Shown here one piece after another: positions 28,964 through 38,429 of a DNA stretch of 64,000 nt; positions within the stretch are counted from its first letter, which is position 1; every line of letters starts with the position of its first letter. Made by a program: the position numbers and the translations under genes. Source of the stretch: Enterovibrio calviensis DSM 14347 (GTDB lineage Bacteria; Pseudomonadota; Gammaproteobacteria; Enterobacterales; Vibrionaceae); assembly GCF_000621165.1 (NCBI RefSeq), contig NZ_JHZA01000001.1:248001-312000 (forward strand). Reading direction: 5' to 3'. The notes below the pieces were generated by a model. It was not told where the DNA came from, did no database searches, and saw nothing but the letters and a program-made list of their open reading frames with translations.

Positions 28964-30097
28964 TTACGGTGTGACGACCAGTGATGGCTTGGTTTCACCC
29001 ACCACTGAACGTTTAAACGCTTTTCCGTCACGGTCAAACAAGTGACAGTATTCTTGAGGAAACTCGATACAGCGCTTGTCACCAGCGCGGATCGTAGTTT
29101 GTCCTTCGATACGAATAACCACAGGATCGTTGCTTTGCGGCGTGTTGAAATACATCAAGCATTCGTTACCCAATTGCTCAACCACACTCAGCTCAACGCC
29201 GCCTTCTTGAATAGCGTCGTTCTCTCCAAACTGAATATGTTCGGGACGAATACCCACCACGCACGGGTCACCCACGCTCGCGCCCAAGGTATTCGCAGCC
29301 ACAGTAATCTCTTGCCCACGGTGAATTTGAACACGTGTGGTTAACTCCCCCGCTTCCACAATATCCGCAGTGAGGAAATTCATCTTCGGTGAGCCAATAA
29401 AGCCCGCCACAAATGTATTAGCGGGGTGGTTGTATAGCTCAAGGGGTGAACCTACTTGTTCCACACGACCCGCATCGAGTACCACGATCTTGGTGGCAAG
29501 CGTCATGGCTTCGACCTGATCGTGTGTCACGTAGATCATGGTTGCCCCCAAACGCTCGTGCAGTCGCGCGATCTCCATGCGCATTTGCACACGTAAAGAC
29601 GCATCCAAATTCGACAATGGTTCATCAAACAAGAACACTTTTGGCTCACGCACAATCGCACGACCAATCGCCACACGCTGACGTTGCCCACCTGACAACT
29701 CTTTGGGTTTACGCTCTAGTAACGGTTCTAATTGCAACGCCGCCGCCACGTCGCGCACTTTCTCGTCCACGGTTTTCGGTTCAGTTTTAGCCAGTTGTAG
29801 ACCAAAGGCCATGTTTTCGTAGACCGTCATATGCGGGTAGAGCGCGTAGGACTGGAACACCATGCCGATCCCACGTTCCGGTGGAGGAAGATCGTTGCAA
29901 ACCCGCCCTTCGATCATGAGTTCGCCGCTGGTGATATCTTCAAGCCCTGCGATCAATCGCAACAATGTCGATTTACCACAGCCAGACGGGCCGACAAACA
30001 CCACAAAATCACCGGAATGAATATCGAGATCCACGTCTTTGGTAACGTGAACTTTGCCAAATTTCTTATTTACTTGCTTTAAAATGACCTCAGCCAT
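28964..30097 (-). CDS. Sugar ABC transporter ATPase, MalK/UgpC-like
   Basis: ATP-binding subunit of 377 residues of a carbohydrate ABC importer. Walker A is GPSGCGKST (about 36-44), the Q-loop is FQSYALYPHMTVYENMAFGL, the signature is LSGGQRQRVAIGRA and Walker B is VFLFDEPLSNLDA. The switch His is in YVTHDQVEA. A C-terminal OB-fold (TOBE) regulatory domain of about 140 residues (VGIRPEHIQ) marks the MalK/UgpC class, where it often binds regulators such as IIA-Glc. It is the last gene of the operon, nine bases after the GH13 glucosidase, and energises the two permeases and binding protein encoded upstream. Confidence 0.93.
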   Translation of the reverse strand: MAEVILKQVNKKFGKVHVTKDVDLDIHSGDFVVFVGPSGCGKSTLLRLIAGLEDITSGELMIEGRVCNDLPPPERGIGMVFQSYALYPHMTVYENMAFGLQLAKTEPKTVDEKVRDVAAALQLEPLLERKPKELSGGQRQRVAIGRAIVREPKVFLFDEPLSNLDASLRVQMRMEIARLHERLGATMIYVTHDQVEAMTLATKIVVLDAGRVEQVGSPLELYNHPANTFVAGFIGSPKMNFLTADIVEAGELTTRVQIHRGQEITVAANTLGASVGDPCVVGIRPEHIQFGENDAIQEGGVELSVVEQLGNECLMYFNTPQSNDPVVIRIEGQTTIRAGDKRCIEFPQEYCHLFDRDGKAFKRSVVGETKPSLVVTP

Positions 30098-30106
30098 AAT
30101 GCGTCC

Positions 30107-31738
30107 TTACCCGTTTAATTTTGTTGCAAATGCCGCCTGATACGGTGGCAAGATGACCGAGTCATCGCGAATATCGAAGGTAAATCCATGCCCTTCCAGT
30201 GCGTGCCAATCACCTGCTGGCAACGTCATGGTCATCGGAGAATCCGTTAGGTTAAACGCCACCAGCACGGCTTGATCCCCCTCACGTCGAACAAAGCTCA
30301 AGCCTTGTTCGTTGGACGTCAGATTGGTGAGATCGCCATTAACCAGCGCGAGATGCTGTTTACGCCAACGTAAATAGCCTCGGTAATGCGCGAGCATGCT
30401 GTTCACGTCCGTTTCCTGTTGATCAACGGCCAGCGCATTGTGTCGCGCGTCAACAGGTAGCCAAGGTTCATTCACACTGAATCCCGCATGGTCTTGCTTT
30501 GCTTCCCACGGGATGGGCGTTCGGCAGCCATCTCGGCCCTTGTATTCAGGCCAAAACGGAATGCCGTAAGGGTCTTGAATTTTATCGAAGGGAATATCGG
30601 CTTCAGGAAGCCCTAACTCTTCGCCTTGATACAAGCAGACACTGCCACGCAGCGTGGTCAGCAGCGCCAACAGCACCTTGCCATAGGCGAACGGATCGGC
30701 TTCTTGGTCTCCCCAGCGCGAGATACAACGCACTACATCGTGGTTTGACAGTGCCCAACACGGCCAGCCATCGCCAATAGCCGCTTCAATGTTGGTGATC
30801 ACTGATGCCAAATACGCTGGAGAGCGATGCACGTTGAGTAAATCAAACGTATACGCCATATGGAGTTTGTCGTTGCCGCTGGTGTATTCCGCCATCAATG
30901 CCAGTGGGTTGTCATCGCCAATCTCCCCCACTGTCGTGATGTCATCATATTGGTCCAACAGTGTTCGTAAGCGCTTCAGAAACCCAATATTCTCCGGCTG
31001 CGAAATATCGTAGCGGTGCTTTTGCATCGAGTAAGGATTGGTGCCCGGTACCCCAAGTGATTTGCTGTCGCCTGCCGACAGCGGCGGGTTATCGCGCAAT
31101 TGGCGGTCATGGGTGTAGAAATTAACGGTATCGAGTCGAAAACCGTCAACGCCCAAATCAAGCCAAAACTTCACCACTTCCAATAAGTGTTCAACCACTT
31201 CTGGGTTATGGAAGTTCAAGTCAGGCTGGCTGACCAAGAAGTTATGAAGATAGTACTGCTGGCGCCGACTTTCCCACTGCCACGCACAGCCACCAAAAAT
31301 CGAAAGCCAGTTGTTCGGTGGCGTGCCATCAGGCTTGGGATCCGCCCACACATACCAATCGGATTTCGGGTTGTCGCGACTCACACGACTTTCCTCAAAC
31401 CACGCATGCTCGTCCGAGGTATGGCTGAGTACCTGATCGATCATGACTTTAAGGCCGAGATCATGTGCGGCGCGAACCAATTGTTTGAAATCATCTAACG
31501 ATCCGAACAAAGGATCGACATCGCAATAATCAGAGACGTCATAGCCAAAGTCTTTCATTGGCGATGTGAAAAAGGGTGATAGCCAAATGGCGTCGACACC
31601 CAGCGCTGCAATGTAAGGCAGCTGTTGGGTGATCCCCGGTAAATCGCCAATTCCGTCTTGGTTTGCATCATAGAAACTACGCGGATAAATCTGGTAAATC
31701 ACCGCACCGCGCCACCAAGGCATCTGTTGTTGTGTCAT
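30107..31738 (-). CDS. GH13 alpha-glucosidase of the ABC sugar operon
   Basis: Cytoplasmic alpha-glucosidase of 543 residues, glycoside hydrolase family 13. All catalytic parts are present: region I (DQVLSHTSDEHAWF), nucleophile Asp in GFRLDTVNFY, acid/base Glu in TVGEIGDDNP and the third Asp in ALSNHDVVR. It probably hydrolyses the alpha-glucoside imported by the transporter. The order binding protein, two permeases, glucosidase, ATPase equals that of the rhizobial aglEFGAK cluster, so an alpha-glucoside such as trehalose, maltose or sucrose is expected. The start at 31738 has AAGGGA ten bases upstream and lies seven bases past the permease stop. It is paralogous to the degenerate protein at 25528. 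Confidence 0.92.
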   Translation of the reverse strand: MTQQQMPWWRGAVIYQIYPRSFYDANQDGIGDLPGITQQLPYIAALGVDAIWLSPFFTSPMKDFGYDVSDYCDVDPLFGSLDDFKQLVRAAHDLGLKVMIDQVLSHTSDEHAWFEESRVSRDNPKSDWYVWADPKPDGTPPNNWLSIFGGCAWQWESRRQQYYLHNFLVSQPDLNFHNPEVVEHLLEVVKFWLDLGVDGFRLDTVNFYTHDRQLRDNPPLSAGDSKSLGVPGTNPYSMQKHRYDISQPENIGFLKRLRTLLDQYDDITTVGEIGDDNPLALMAEYTSGNDKLHMAYTFDLLNVHRSPAYLASVITNIEAAIGDGWPCWALSNHDVVRCISRWGDQEADPFAYGKVLLALLTTLRGSVCLYQGEELGLPEADIPFDKIQDPYGIPFWPEYKGRDGCRTPIPWEAKQDHAGFSVNEPWLPVDARHNALAVDQQETDVNSMLAHYRGYLRWRKQHLALVNGDLTNLTSNEQGLSFVRREGDQAVLVAFNLTDSPMTMTLPAGDWHALEGHGFTFDIRDDSVILPPYQAAFATKLNG

Positions 31739-31745
31739 CTTGTGT

Positions 31746-32576
31746 TTATCCCTTAACTGCGCCCGCGGTGAGGCCTGAAACAATGCGGCGCTGGAATACC
31801 AGAACCATAACGATAAGCGGCACCGTCACGATGACCGATGCGGCCATGATTGTGCCCCAAGGCAATTCATATTGACCTGCACCCGATATCAAGGCGATCG
31901 CCACAGGCACTGTGCGCTCCTCGTTAGTGAGGGTGAAAGTCAGCGCGAACAAGAACTCATTCCATGCGGCAATAAACGCCAATAAGCCCGTCGTCACCAA
32001 CGCAGGCCAAAGCAGAGGCATCAACACCTTGGTGATGATTTGCCACGGCGTTGCGCCATCCACAATTGCAGCCTCTTCGAGTTCGAGCGGCAATTGCTGC
32101 ATGAAGGTGGTCAGCACCCACACCGTAAACGGCAAGGTGAAGATCATGTAGGCCAAGGCCAAGCCAGGCATGGAGTTATAAAGCCCCAATGCGCGGATCA
32201 ACTCAAACAGCCCTGACAGCACCGCCACTTGCGGGAACATGGACACACCCAATATCGTTAGCAAGACCACGTTTCGCCCACGAAAGCGGATACGCCCCAA
32301 TGCGTAAGAAGCGGTGACGCCAAGCAGCAGGGAAATTGCCACGACCACGGTGGATACACCCACGGAGTTGAGCAAGTTTCGCCCAAACGTGCCGCCAGAG
32401 AAGACGGATGCGTAGTTACTCCAATCAAAAACGGATGGGAAATATTCGACCTCAAACAAGGCAGAGCCTGACTTAAATGACGTCACGATGGCGTAATAGA
32501 ACGGGAACACGGAGAACACGACAATCACCGCGACTAAAAGATAAAACCCGACTCGCCAATACCATTTCTTTGACAT
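31746..32576 (-). CDS. Sugar ABC transporter permease, MalG-like
   Basis: Inner-membrane permease of 276 residues with six membrane helices. It has the conserved EAA loop (ELEEAAIVDGATPWQIITKVLMPLLWPA in outline), which contacts the ATPase. It is the MalG/AglG type, the second permease of the heterodimer. The frame opens at 32591, but the ATG at 32576 fits GAGGGGA in the end of the preceding gene and begins MSKKWYWRVGFYLL. The preceding gene's stop TAA directly adjoins this ATG, so the two are translationally coupled. Confidence 0.92.
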   Translation of the reverse strand: MSKKWYWRVGFYLLVAVIVVFSVFPFYYAIVTSFKSGSALFEVEYFPSVFDWSNYASVFSGGTFGRNLLNSVGVSTVVVAISLLLGVTASYALGRIRFRGRNVVLLTILGVSMFPQVAVLSGLFELIRALGLYNSMPGLALAYMIFTLPFTVWVLTTFMQQLPLELEEAAIVDGATPWQIITKVLMPLLWPALVTTGLLAFIAAWNEFLFALTFTLTNEERTVPVAIALISGAGQYELPWGTIMAASVIVTVPLIVMVLVFQRRIVSGLTAGAVKG

Positions 32577-32577
32577 A

Positions 32578-33498
32578 TTAGGTCCCCTCATTCATGTTTC
32601 TACGCCCGATGTAGAGGTAGAAAATGGTGCACAGTGCCACGATCAAGAACAGCAAGGTTGAAGCCGCTGATCCGTAGCCGACGTCTTGGAAATCCACCAA
32701 ATTTTGCCGCGCATATATCGACATCGACATGGTGGCCTCATTCGAGGGTGTGAGGACGTAAATCAGATCAAAGACCCGCAATGCATCAAGGGCGCGGAAT
32801 ACTACCGCCACCATGACCGCAGGCATGATCAAGGGAAGCGTTACTTTAAAGAACACGCGCACAGGATGGATCCCGTCAATTTTGGCGGCTTCGTAGCAAT
32901 CGGAAGGCAGCATTTGCAATGCTGCGAGCACTAACAGCGCCATAAACGGCGTGGTTTTCCACACATCGACAGCAATCACCACGTTGAGCGACATGTCACT
33001 GTCAGCGGTCCATGCCAACGGCGCTGCAATCAAGCCAAACGTCATCAAGAAGTCGTTCACGATGCCGAACTGATCATGCAGCATCCATCCCCACATTTTT
33101 GCAGACACAATGGTAGGTATCGCCCACGGCACCAGCACGGCAGCACGAACTAGCCCCTGCCCTTTGAACTTGGTATTGAGCACCAAGGCGACAATGATGC
33201 CGAAAACAGTTTCAAGGCTGACTGACACGACGGCGAAATACAGGGTGTTCCACACCGCCTGCCACCATGTTGGGTCAAACAAAATCCCATAGTATTCGCC
33301 GTCTTCGTAGATAAAGTAGTTATCAAATCCAATAAACTCAGAAACGCCACTGCCGTCGAGCGTGGCATTGGTCATGCTGAACCAGAATGTTCGCAGCAAT
33401 GGCCACCCCGCCACCATGGCAAGGGTAATGAGCATAGGCGCAAGAAACCACCAAGCGGCGCGTACGCGTTTCCGCGTGAGAGCGCTTGTCTGTTCCAT
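32578..33498 (-). CDS. Sugar ABC transporter permease, MalF-like
   Basis: Inner-membrane permease of 306 residues with six helices, MalF/AglF/UgpA type, first partner of the heterodimer. The EAA loop reads YEAAKIDGIHPVRVFFKVTLP. N-terminal helix at about residues 15-35 and a periplasmic loop of about 50 residues (residues 45-95) as in short MalF homologues. It is coupled to the next permease with no intergenic gap and begins about 60 bases after the binding-protein stop. Confidence 0.92.
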   Translation of the reverse strand: MEQTSALTRKRVRAAWWFLAPMLITLAMVAGWPLLRTFWFSMTNATLDGSGVSEFIGFDNYFIYEDGEYYGILFDPTWWQAVWNTLYFAVVSVSLETVFGIIVALVLNTKFKGQGLVRAAVLVPWAIPTIVSAKMWGWMLHDQFGIVNDFLMTFGLIAAPLAWTADSDMSLNVVIAVDVWKTTPFMALLVLAALQMLPSDCYEAAKIDGIHPVRVFFKVTLPLIMPAVMVAVVFRALDALRVFDLIYVLTPSNEATMSMSIYARQNLVDFQDVGYGSAASTLLFLIVALCTIFYLYIGRRNMNEGT

Positions 33499-33559
33499 AT
33501 TATTTCCTTTTGAATGCTGCAGTCAGCCGCTTAGAGCGCCTGACTGCATGAAAGCCACC

Positions 33560-34822
33560 TTACCAACGACCGCCGCGACTGATGCGCTTCAGATCTTTTT
33601 GCAATTTCGTCAATGCAGCGTCTGCATCTTTACTGCCAGACAGAACGCTATGGGTCGCATTCCAAAACGCATTAGAAACTTGGTTGTATTTCACGCCTGT
33701 CGCAGTCGATGGACGCGGCGTACCATTTGCAAAGGTGTCATAGAGGCTGCCGAAGAAAGGAACCGCAGTCAGTACTTCTTCATCTTCATAGAGGGATTCA
33801 ATGGTAGGGTTGTACGAGCCAACAATCGCGCGACGTTTTTGCTCTTCAAGCGAGGTCAGGTACATCACGAGGCTTGCTGCTAGCTCTGGATTTTCAGAGT
33901 ACTTGGAAACCGAAAGCTGCCAGCCGCCCAAGGTGCCTGAATGGCTGCCATCTTCGCCGCCTTTAGGCAAAGCAACGACGCCAATGTTGCCTTTGATTGG
34001 TGAATCTTCGCTGTTACCAAGAGACCACGCATATGGCCAGTTGCGCATGAATACCGCGTTACCCGTTTGGAAAACACCGCGCGCTTCCTCTTCACCGTAG
34101 TTGAGCACGCCTGGTGGAGAGATCGTGTCTACCCAGCCTGCCGCCGTGGTGAGTGCTTGTTTGGCATTGTCATTGTTGATGGTGATCTTGCCATCTTGAT
34201 CGACAATGGTGCCGCCATTGTAGGAAGCCACCCACTCTAATGCGTCACAGGTCAAGCCTTCATAAGCACGACCTTGCCAAACAAAGCCCCACATTTTGTC
34301 ATTGCCGGCTTCGCGTTCAGCGTTCATGACTTTCTCAGCCGTCGCCGTCAACGCTTCCCACGTCTTAGGCGGCTCTTCGTCATATTTTTCGAGGAGATCA
34401 GTGCGATAATAGAGTACGCCTGCATCAGTAAACCATGGCATAGCCACCAAGCGATCTTTCACTGTGTTGTTGGAAACAATGGAAGGAAAGTGGCTGGCTT
34501 CTTCCCCATTCGAATACGGTTTCAAATCGATGAAGTGGTTGCCAAGGATACCCGGCCAAATCACGTCAATCTGGAACACATCAATATCGTTAGCACCCGC
34601 TGCGAGTAGCTGTTGATACAAGGCAAGTCGTTCAGTGGTTGAGTTAGGCGTCGTGACAATTTTTACGGTGTGACCCGTCTCTGCTTCCCATGCCGCAACC
34701 CCTTGCTGACATAGTTCCAATTCTTGGCCTACCGCACCACATGAAATAGAAATCGTCTCTGCGTATGCGCTAACACTGAGTAGAGAAGAGGCGAACATAG
34801 CTCCGATGATAGAACGTTTCAT
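33560..34822 (-). CDS. Sugar ABC transporter substrate-binding protein
   Basis: Periplasmic solute-binding protein of 420 residues, family 1 (MalE-like). Signal peptide at residues 1-21 with cleavage after AYA, no lipobox Cys. The segments PNSTTERLALYQQLLAAGANDIDVFQIDVIWPG and VAMPWFTDAGVLYYR resemble trehalose/maltose binding proteins of the ThuE type. With the glucosidase downstream this suggests an alpha-glucoside ligand. The mature protein has Cys near its N-terminus and in the middle (ISCGAVGQELELC, LTCDALEW), which could form disulfides. It is the first transport gene of the operon and lies 29 bases after a small hypothetical gene on the same strand. Confidence 0.93.
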   Translation of the reverse strand: MKRSIIGAMFASSLLSVSAYAETISISCGAVGQELELCQQGVAAWEAETGHTVKIVTTPNSTTERLALYQQLLAAGANDIDVFQIDVIWPGILGNHFIDLKPYSNGEEASHFPSIVSNNTVKDRLVAMPWFTDAGVLYYRTDLLEKYDEEPPKTWEALTATAEKVMNAEREAGNDKMWGFVWQGRAYEGLTCDALEWVASYNGGTIVDQDGKITINNDNAKQALTTAAGWVDTISPPGVLNYGEEEARGVFQTGNAVFMRNWPYAWSLGNSEDSPIKGNIGVVALPKGGEDGSHSGTLGGWQLSVSKYSENPELAASLVMYLTSLEEQKRRAIVGSYNPTIESLYEDEEVLTAVPFFGSLYDTFANGTPRPSTATGVKYNQVSNAFWNATHSVLSGSKDADAALTKLQKDLKRISRGGRW

Positions 34823-34851
34823 GAAAAACTCCCTGTCGCGTCATCCCGGTG

Positions 34852-35220
34852 TTACCCATCTTTTTCTATTTTCCACAGTGATGACGGCACCTCTAGCTCC
34901 GACGCATCGACGCTAGGGTTGTCTTCAATGTGAAGAGAAAAATCCGAGTAAGGTTTTCGACCGATCAGCCAACCGAAAGGAACAGACGTGTACAGTGAGT
35001 TATCCAAGAGCACACGTTGCGTGCTCGATGCTTCGCCTTTGGCCTGATTATTGGCGCAATGCTCGGCAATTTTTAGCACCTGATGCCAGCTTTCAAAACC
35101 ATTTTGGCGTGCGATCGCTTCCAGCGCCTGCATGTGGGTACATTGCAGGATACGTCGCTGTTGTTTCGCTTGCCGTTTAAAGGCTTTGAGATCTGAGGCG
35201 CTCAGGATCTTGGAAGTCAC
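34852..35220 (-). CDS. Small hypothetical protein ahead of the sugar operon
   Basis: Unrecognised basic protein of 122 residues. The first half is helical (ILSASDLKAFKRQAKQQRR, ALEAIARQNGFESWHQVLKI) and resembles the short helical module seen at the N-terminus of some glyoxalase-superfamily and toxin-antitoxin-associated proteins, a weak comparison from memory. The second half is hydrophilic with a single WLIGRKPY stretch. I start at a GTG at 35220 because AAGGAA lies four bases upstream. An ATG at 35238 has no ribosome binding site. It ends 29 bases before the binding protein gene, so it is probably the first gene of the sugar operon. A regulatory role is possible but not shown. Confidence 0.65.
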   Translation of the reverse strand: MTSKILSASDLKAFKRQAKQQRRILQCTHMQALEAIARQNGFESWHQVLKIAEHCANNQAKGEASSTQRVLLDNSLYTSVPFGWLIGRKPYSDFSLHIEDNPSVDASELEVPSSLWKIEKDG

Positions 35221-35632
35221 AGTGTTCCTTTGGATCATTGACCGGTGAAAATACGCGCTGCGCGGCCCACTCACGACAAGCATCCCTTCCGGGTGACAAC
35301 CAAATTCTTAGAAGTTTTAATTGGGGGGATATTGCGCTTGCTTTGCCAGTGTGGACGGCAGGCCGATATCTGCGGCACTGGTTAAACGCTAGCACTGCAT
35401 TAACGACTTTGCAACATCTCAAGGTGTGACTAATTTATCAAATTGTCATATTGATAAGTCTATTGCCGAAATTTTGGGCAAAAAAAACGAGCCATCGGGC
35501 TCGTAAAGGGTTAGCAAATAATGCATCGGGTGGCCCCGAATGCCAATAGGACAAAGGTATCTATTCGCCTTTAATCCTAGTAGCTTCGCAATATTGCCAT
35601 GTCAGAGTTCTGTCAATACAGCGTCATGTTTA
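35221..35632. other. Intergenic stretch between rctB and the sugar operon
   Basis: About 410 bases holding the rctB terminator (35481-35504) and presumably the promoter of the operon that starts at 35220. Two short antiparallel frames around 35177-35429 are shadows of each other and lack ribosome binding sites. Nothing else is recognisable. Confidence 0.5.
35481..35504 (-). terminator. rctB terminator
   Basis: ACGAGCC/GGCTCGT stem, followed on the minus strand by a run of T residues, about 130 bases past the rctB stop. Confidence 0.8.
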
Positions 35633-37615
35633 TTAACCACCAGACGCGACTTCATCGAGAACTGTTAGCACTGAATTGTCTAAATGACCGTCATACACTT
35701 GGCGACAAACCTTACGTCGTACAGCCAGTCCGGAGATCAGACGTTCTATTGACAGATGTTTAACATCTTGCTGCTGATTATAAAACTCGATGGTTTTACT
35801 CAAGGTCTCATACGGCATGATATCGCCGTCTACCCTCAGCCAATCAAGCTTCTCCATGAATGCCTGACACTCTTCCGCAATCGTTGCAACAGGATGGCCC
35901 GTCATTGCAGACAACGCGGTAATACTGCGCTGCAGCGCTTCTGGGGAAGTGTACTTCGACAAGGTGATCGTCAGTTCATCCGCGTTGATCTCAACCAGGT
36001 GCTTACGTTGCTTAACACGACGCCCCAAACGGCCTCCGCGCTTTTCTTTACGCTGGATCGGTTCAAACTCACCATCAATGATCCCGGAAAGCTGATCAAG
36101 GTCTTGCTTAGGCAAGATCTCATTACGAAGCGGGTTAGGCATAGTCGGTGCTAAGGATCGTTTCCCTTCGTTGTATGTTTTTGCTCGCGAATAACGGATC
36201 ACTTCGTCGACGTTACACTTGATGTCAATTCTGAAGTCGGAATGCTTTTTGTCGTCATCCATTCGGGACACGGTCAGATGGTAACCGTAAAGATTCAGGG
36301 CAAACACATCCTCAGTTTGTGTTTCCTTCTTCGCCATTTTGCGAAGCTCGCGGATCAAATCACTCGAAAAACGTCGCCATTCGATGTTTCTAGCGATTTT
36401 CTGGTTCAAGTCACTCAATGTCATGGAATCTTCTAATCGACGCGACATACGGCTTCTGAAGAGGCTATAGAGCTGAAATACCAGGGTATGTTGACGCAGG
36501 ATCTCTGGCGGGAACAAGAAAAAGTAATCGCGTGTCATCAATTCTTCAAAGAACGATGGTTCCCAAACCAAGATATATAGATTCGGTTTAATACGAATTT
36601 CGCCGTCTTCACCTTCTCGAGGTGCCTCTTCAGAGGCCGTGATCGTACGAGCAATAAATCGGAATCGGTCACTCTTAAAACCTTCAGGCATGTTTTCACT
36701 CAGCCAACGGCCCGTTAATTCATGCAACTGAAAATCTGTAAATTCAATACGATCGATACTTTCTCGGATCGAGTCACGGGCAGGACCACTGTCTTTTTTA
36801 CCACGAAGTGACAAAATATCAGTGATATACACGGGCGTTTTGTTGCCGACCTTTTGCGTTTGCAGTTCATAATTTGGCAGATGGTGATCGTGGTATTGAA
36901 CCGTCAGCGTGAACAATGCAAATAAGGTCATCAGATCATCCACAGTCATGATCGACTTGGAAGATCGTGTTTCGATGATCGCTTTGGTGCCGCTGATTGC
37001 GACCATGGATTTTTGATAGCTCTTTTTCGTGCGTGGTGGCGCAAGCGCTTGGTCGATGATCCCAGCCCAACTGGTTGGTGCGATCACAATATGATCTTTC
37101 TCATCTTGCATCGACGGAGGAATGCCCAAACCATGTTCGCTAAGCAGTTGTTTATTGACATGATTCTGAGCTAATGCTTTGGAGCGCTTCTGTTTCTCCA
37201 TCACTTTTGTCTTTTCAGACATTAGACCTGAAGCGCCAAGAACAGAGATTAGCTGGCTTGGATTCACAAAGTGATGAAGCATGGTTTTACCAGCCAAGCC
37301 TTCTTCGAATCGAACGCCTTGTTGCTTAAACAATCCAATCTGTACTGCGGCACGAAGGCGCTGTTGGATTGCAGCACGAGTGAGATGGCCATCTGTGGCT
37401 TCAATCAGTTCCGTTGTAGAAACGTAGCCATCTTTCGATGCAAATCCACGTAACGAAATTAAGTTCAGCAATTCGAGAATGCTTTTGGTCACCCCTTTGA
37501 AATGTTCATACTGAGGGAGCCAATCGATCAATTGACCATGAACTTGAAATAAGTGTCCATCTTTGTGTGATCTTGGCGCTGTGATCAGTATTTTTTCCAC
37601 GGGGTTTGAGGCCAT
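35633..37615 (-). CDS. rctB: RctB, chromosome II replication initiator
   Basis: Initiator protein of 660 residues, specific to Vibrionaceae chromosome II and about the length known from V. cholerae. Recognisable conserved stretches include HFKGVTKSILELLNLISLRG, LTRAAIQQRLRAAV, AGIIDQALAPPRTKKSYQKS, ITDILSLRGKKDSGPARDSI and LVEINADELTITLSKYTSPE. It binds iterons to start replication and 29/39-mer sites to limit it, through winged-helix domains; the monomer/dimer balance is controlled by DnaK/J in the known system. AAGGAG stands ten bases before the ATG. A 29-mer-like site lies 49-70 bases upstream of the start, where it would repress the rctB promoter. It is transcribed away from the origin. 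Confidence 0.97.
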   Translation of the reverse strand: MASNPVEKILITAPRSHKDGHLFQVHGQLIDWLPQYEHFKGVTKSILELLNLISLRGFASKDGYVSTTELIEATDGHLTRAAIQQRLRAAVQIGLFKQQGVRFEEGLAGKTMLHHFVNPSQLISVLGASGLMSEKTKVMEKQKRSKALAQNHVNKQLLSEHGLGIPPSMQDEKDHIVIAPTSWAGIIDQALAPPRTKKSYQKSMVAISGTKAIIETRSSKSIMTVDDLMTLFALFTLTVQYHDHHLPNYELQTQKVGNKTPVYITDILSLRGKKDSGPARDSIRESIDRIEFTDFQLHELTGRWLSENMPEGFKSDRFRFIARTITASEEAPREGEDGEIRIKPNLYILVWEPSFFEELMTRDYFFLFPPEILRQHTLVFQLYSLFRSRMSRRLEDSMTLSDLNQKIARNIEWRRFSSDLIRELRKMAKKETQTEDVFALNLYGYHLTVSRMDDDKKHSDFRIDIKCNVDEVIRYSRAKTYNEGKRSLAPTMPNPLRNEILPKQDLDQLSGIIDGEFEPIQRKEKRGGRLGRRVKQRKHLVEINADELTITLSKYTSPEALQRSITALSAMTGHPVATIAEECQAFMEKLDWLRVDGDIMPYETLSKTIEFYNQQQDVKHLSIERLISGLAVRRKVCRQVYDGHLDNSVLTVLDEVASGG

Positions 37616-37663
37616 CTCGCCACAGCTCCTTGTTAAGCTGATAGGTTATCAGAATACACTTGA

Positions 37664-37685
37664 CCGTAATTAGGCCATCTTTCCG
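37664..37685. promoter_or_regulatory. 29-mer-like RctB site at the rctB promoter
   Basis: CCGTAATTAGGCCATCTTTC plus CG shares the CCGTAAT start and TTTCCG/GTTCCG end of the 39-mer-like elements but is shorter inside. Its position just upstream of rctB fits the autorepression site known as the 29-mer. Confidence 0.7.
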
Positions 37686-37856
37686 AGAAGATTAATAGAA
37701 AAAAAACAAGAATGAAAGATCTTTTTTGAAGAGTCTTTTTAACTGATCTTTATGATTATATAGGATCTAATTGATTATATGATCTTATGATCAGGTTGAG
37801 TTTTTTCCTGTAAGGCATTGAAATTAATATTTATTATTTTCGCACTCTCCGAAAGA

Positions 37857-37978
37857 ATGATCATGTTAAGAGCGGAAAGATGATCATTAAATGTTTGAAA
37901 GCATGATCATTAGAAGCCCGAAACTATGATCATCAAACGCATGAAAACGTGATCATCAATGGTCCAAAAGAATGATCA
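37857..37978 (+). repeat. Six RctB iterons with exact 23-bp period
   Basis: ATGATCA words start at 37857, 37880, 37903, 37926, 37949 (GTGATCA variant) and 37972, each exactly 23 bases apart. Most are preceded by a purine-rich GAAAG- or AAA-type block. The spacing of about two helical turns places all sites on one face of the DNA. All contain a Dam site. This is the core array for RctB loading. Confidence 0.93.
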
Positions 37979-37993
37979 TGGTTGAATCACAGG

Positions 37994-38002
37994 TTATCCA
38001 CA
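37994..38002 (+). promoter_or_regulatory. DnaA box
   Basis: TTATCCACA is a perfect high-affinity DnaA box, 15 bases to the right of the sixth iteron word. DnaA is needed at ori2 in V. cholerae. Confidence 0.9.
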
Positions 38003-38081
38003 GATCGTTGCGGCCCTATTGGGTATAACGTTTGATTTGTACGTCTAATTTGGTCGTTAGCGCTTAAATAGCTGCGGAAAG

Positions 38082-38250
38082 ATGATCATGAAAATGCTAT
38101 TTGGACTTATTTTTACATGTTTCTGCGCATACTGAGCGGTAAGTTGGACGATACTGACACAAGTTTGTGCTTGGATATGTTCAATTGAAATAGCATCAAG
38201 CGTATTCTAGTCGCGTATGCATATGTGTCCGTGATACGAAAGAATGATCA
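38082..38250 (+). repeat. Two single iterons to the right of the DnaA box
   Basis: ATGATCA at 38082-38088 (preceded by GCGGAAAG) and 38244-38250 (preceded by CGAAAGA), same orientation as the core array. They lie around a 39-mer-like element at 38200-38231. Confidence 0.75.
38200..38231. promoter_or_regulatory. 39-mer-like element, divergent
   Basis: GCGTATTCTAGTCGCGTATG and onward to GTCCG aligns without gaps to the element at 38720, keeping TCTAGTCG and the TCCG end. It is less conserved than the other two. Confidence 0.45.
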
Positions 38251-38360
38251 AGACGGTCATTTGGTATTTCAATTGAATACGTGCATTCATCGTTCTCTCG
38301 CTCTGATCGGGCTCTTTAGTGCCTGATTCTGCTCTCGATTCAGTATTGAGAAGGCATGAG

Positions 38361-38392
38361 CCGTAATTTAGACGGTGTCATTCATCGTTCCG
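38361..38392 (+). promoter_or_regulatory. 39-mer-like RctB site 1
   Basis: CCGTAATTTAGACGG, then a variable spacer, then TTCATCGTTCCG. It matches the element at 38720-38751 at 24 of 32 positions, counted by eye. 39-mers bind RctB and restrain initiation in V. cholerae. Confidence 0.75.
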
Positions 38393-38429
38393 AGGTTAAA
38401 TCCCTGCGCATTTACAGTCGATAATGTCT

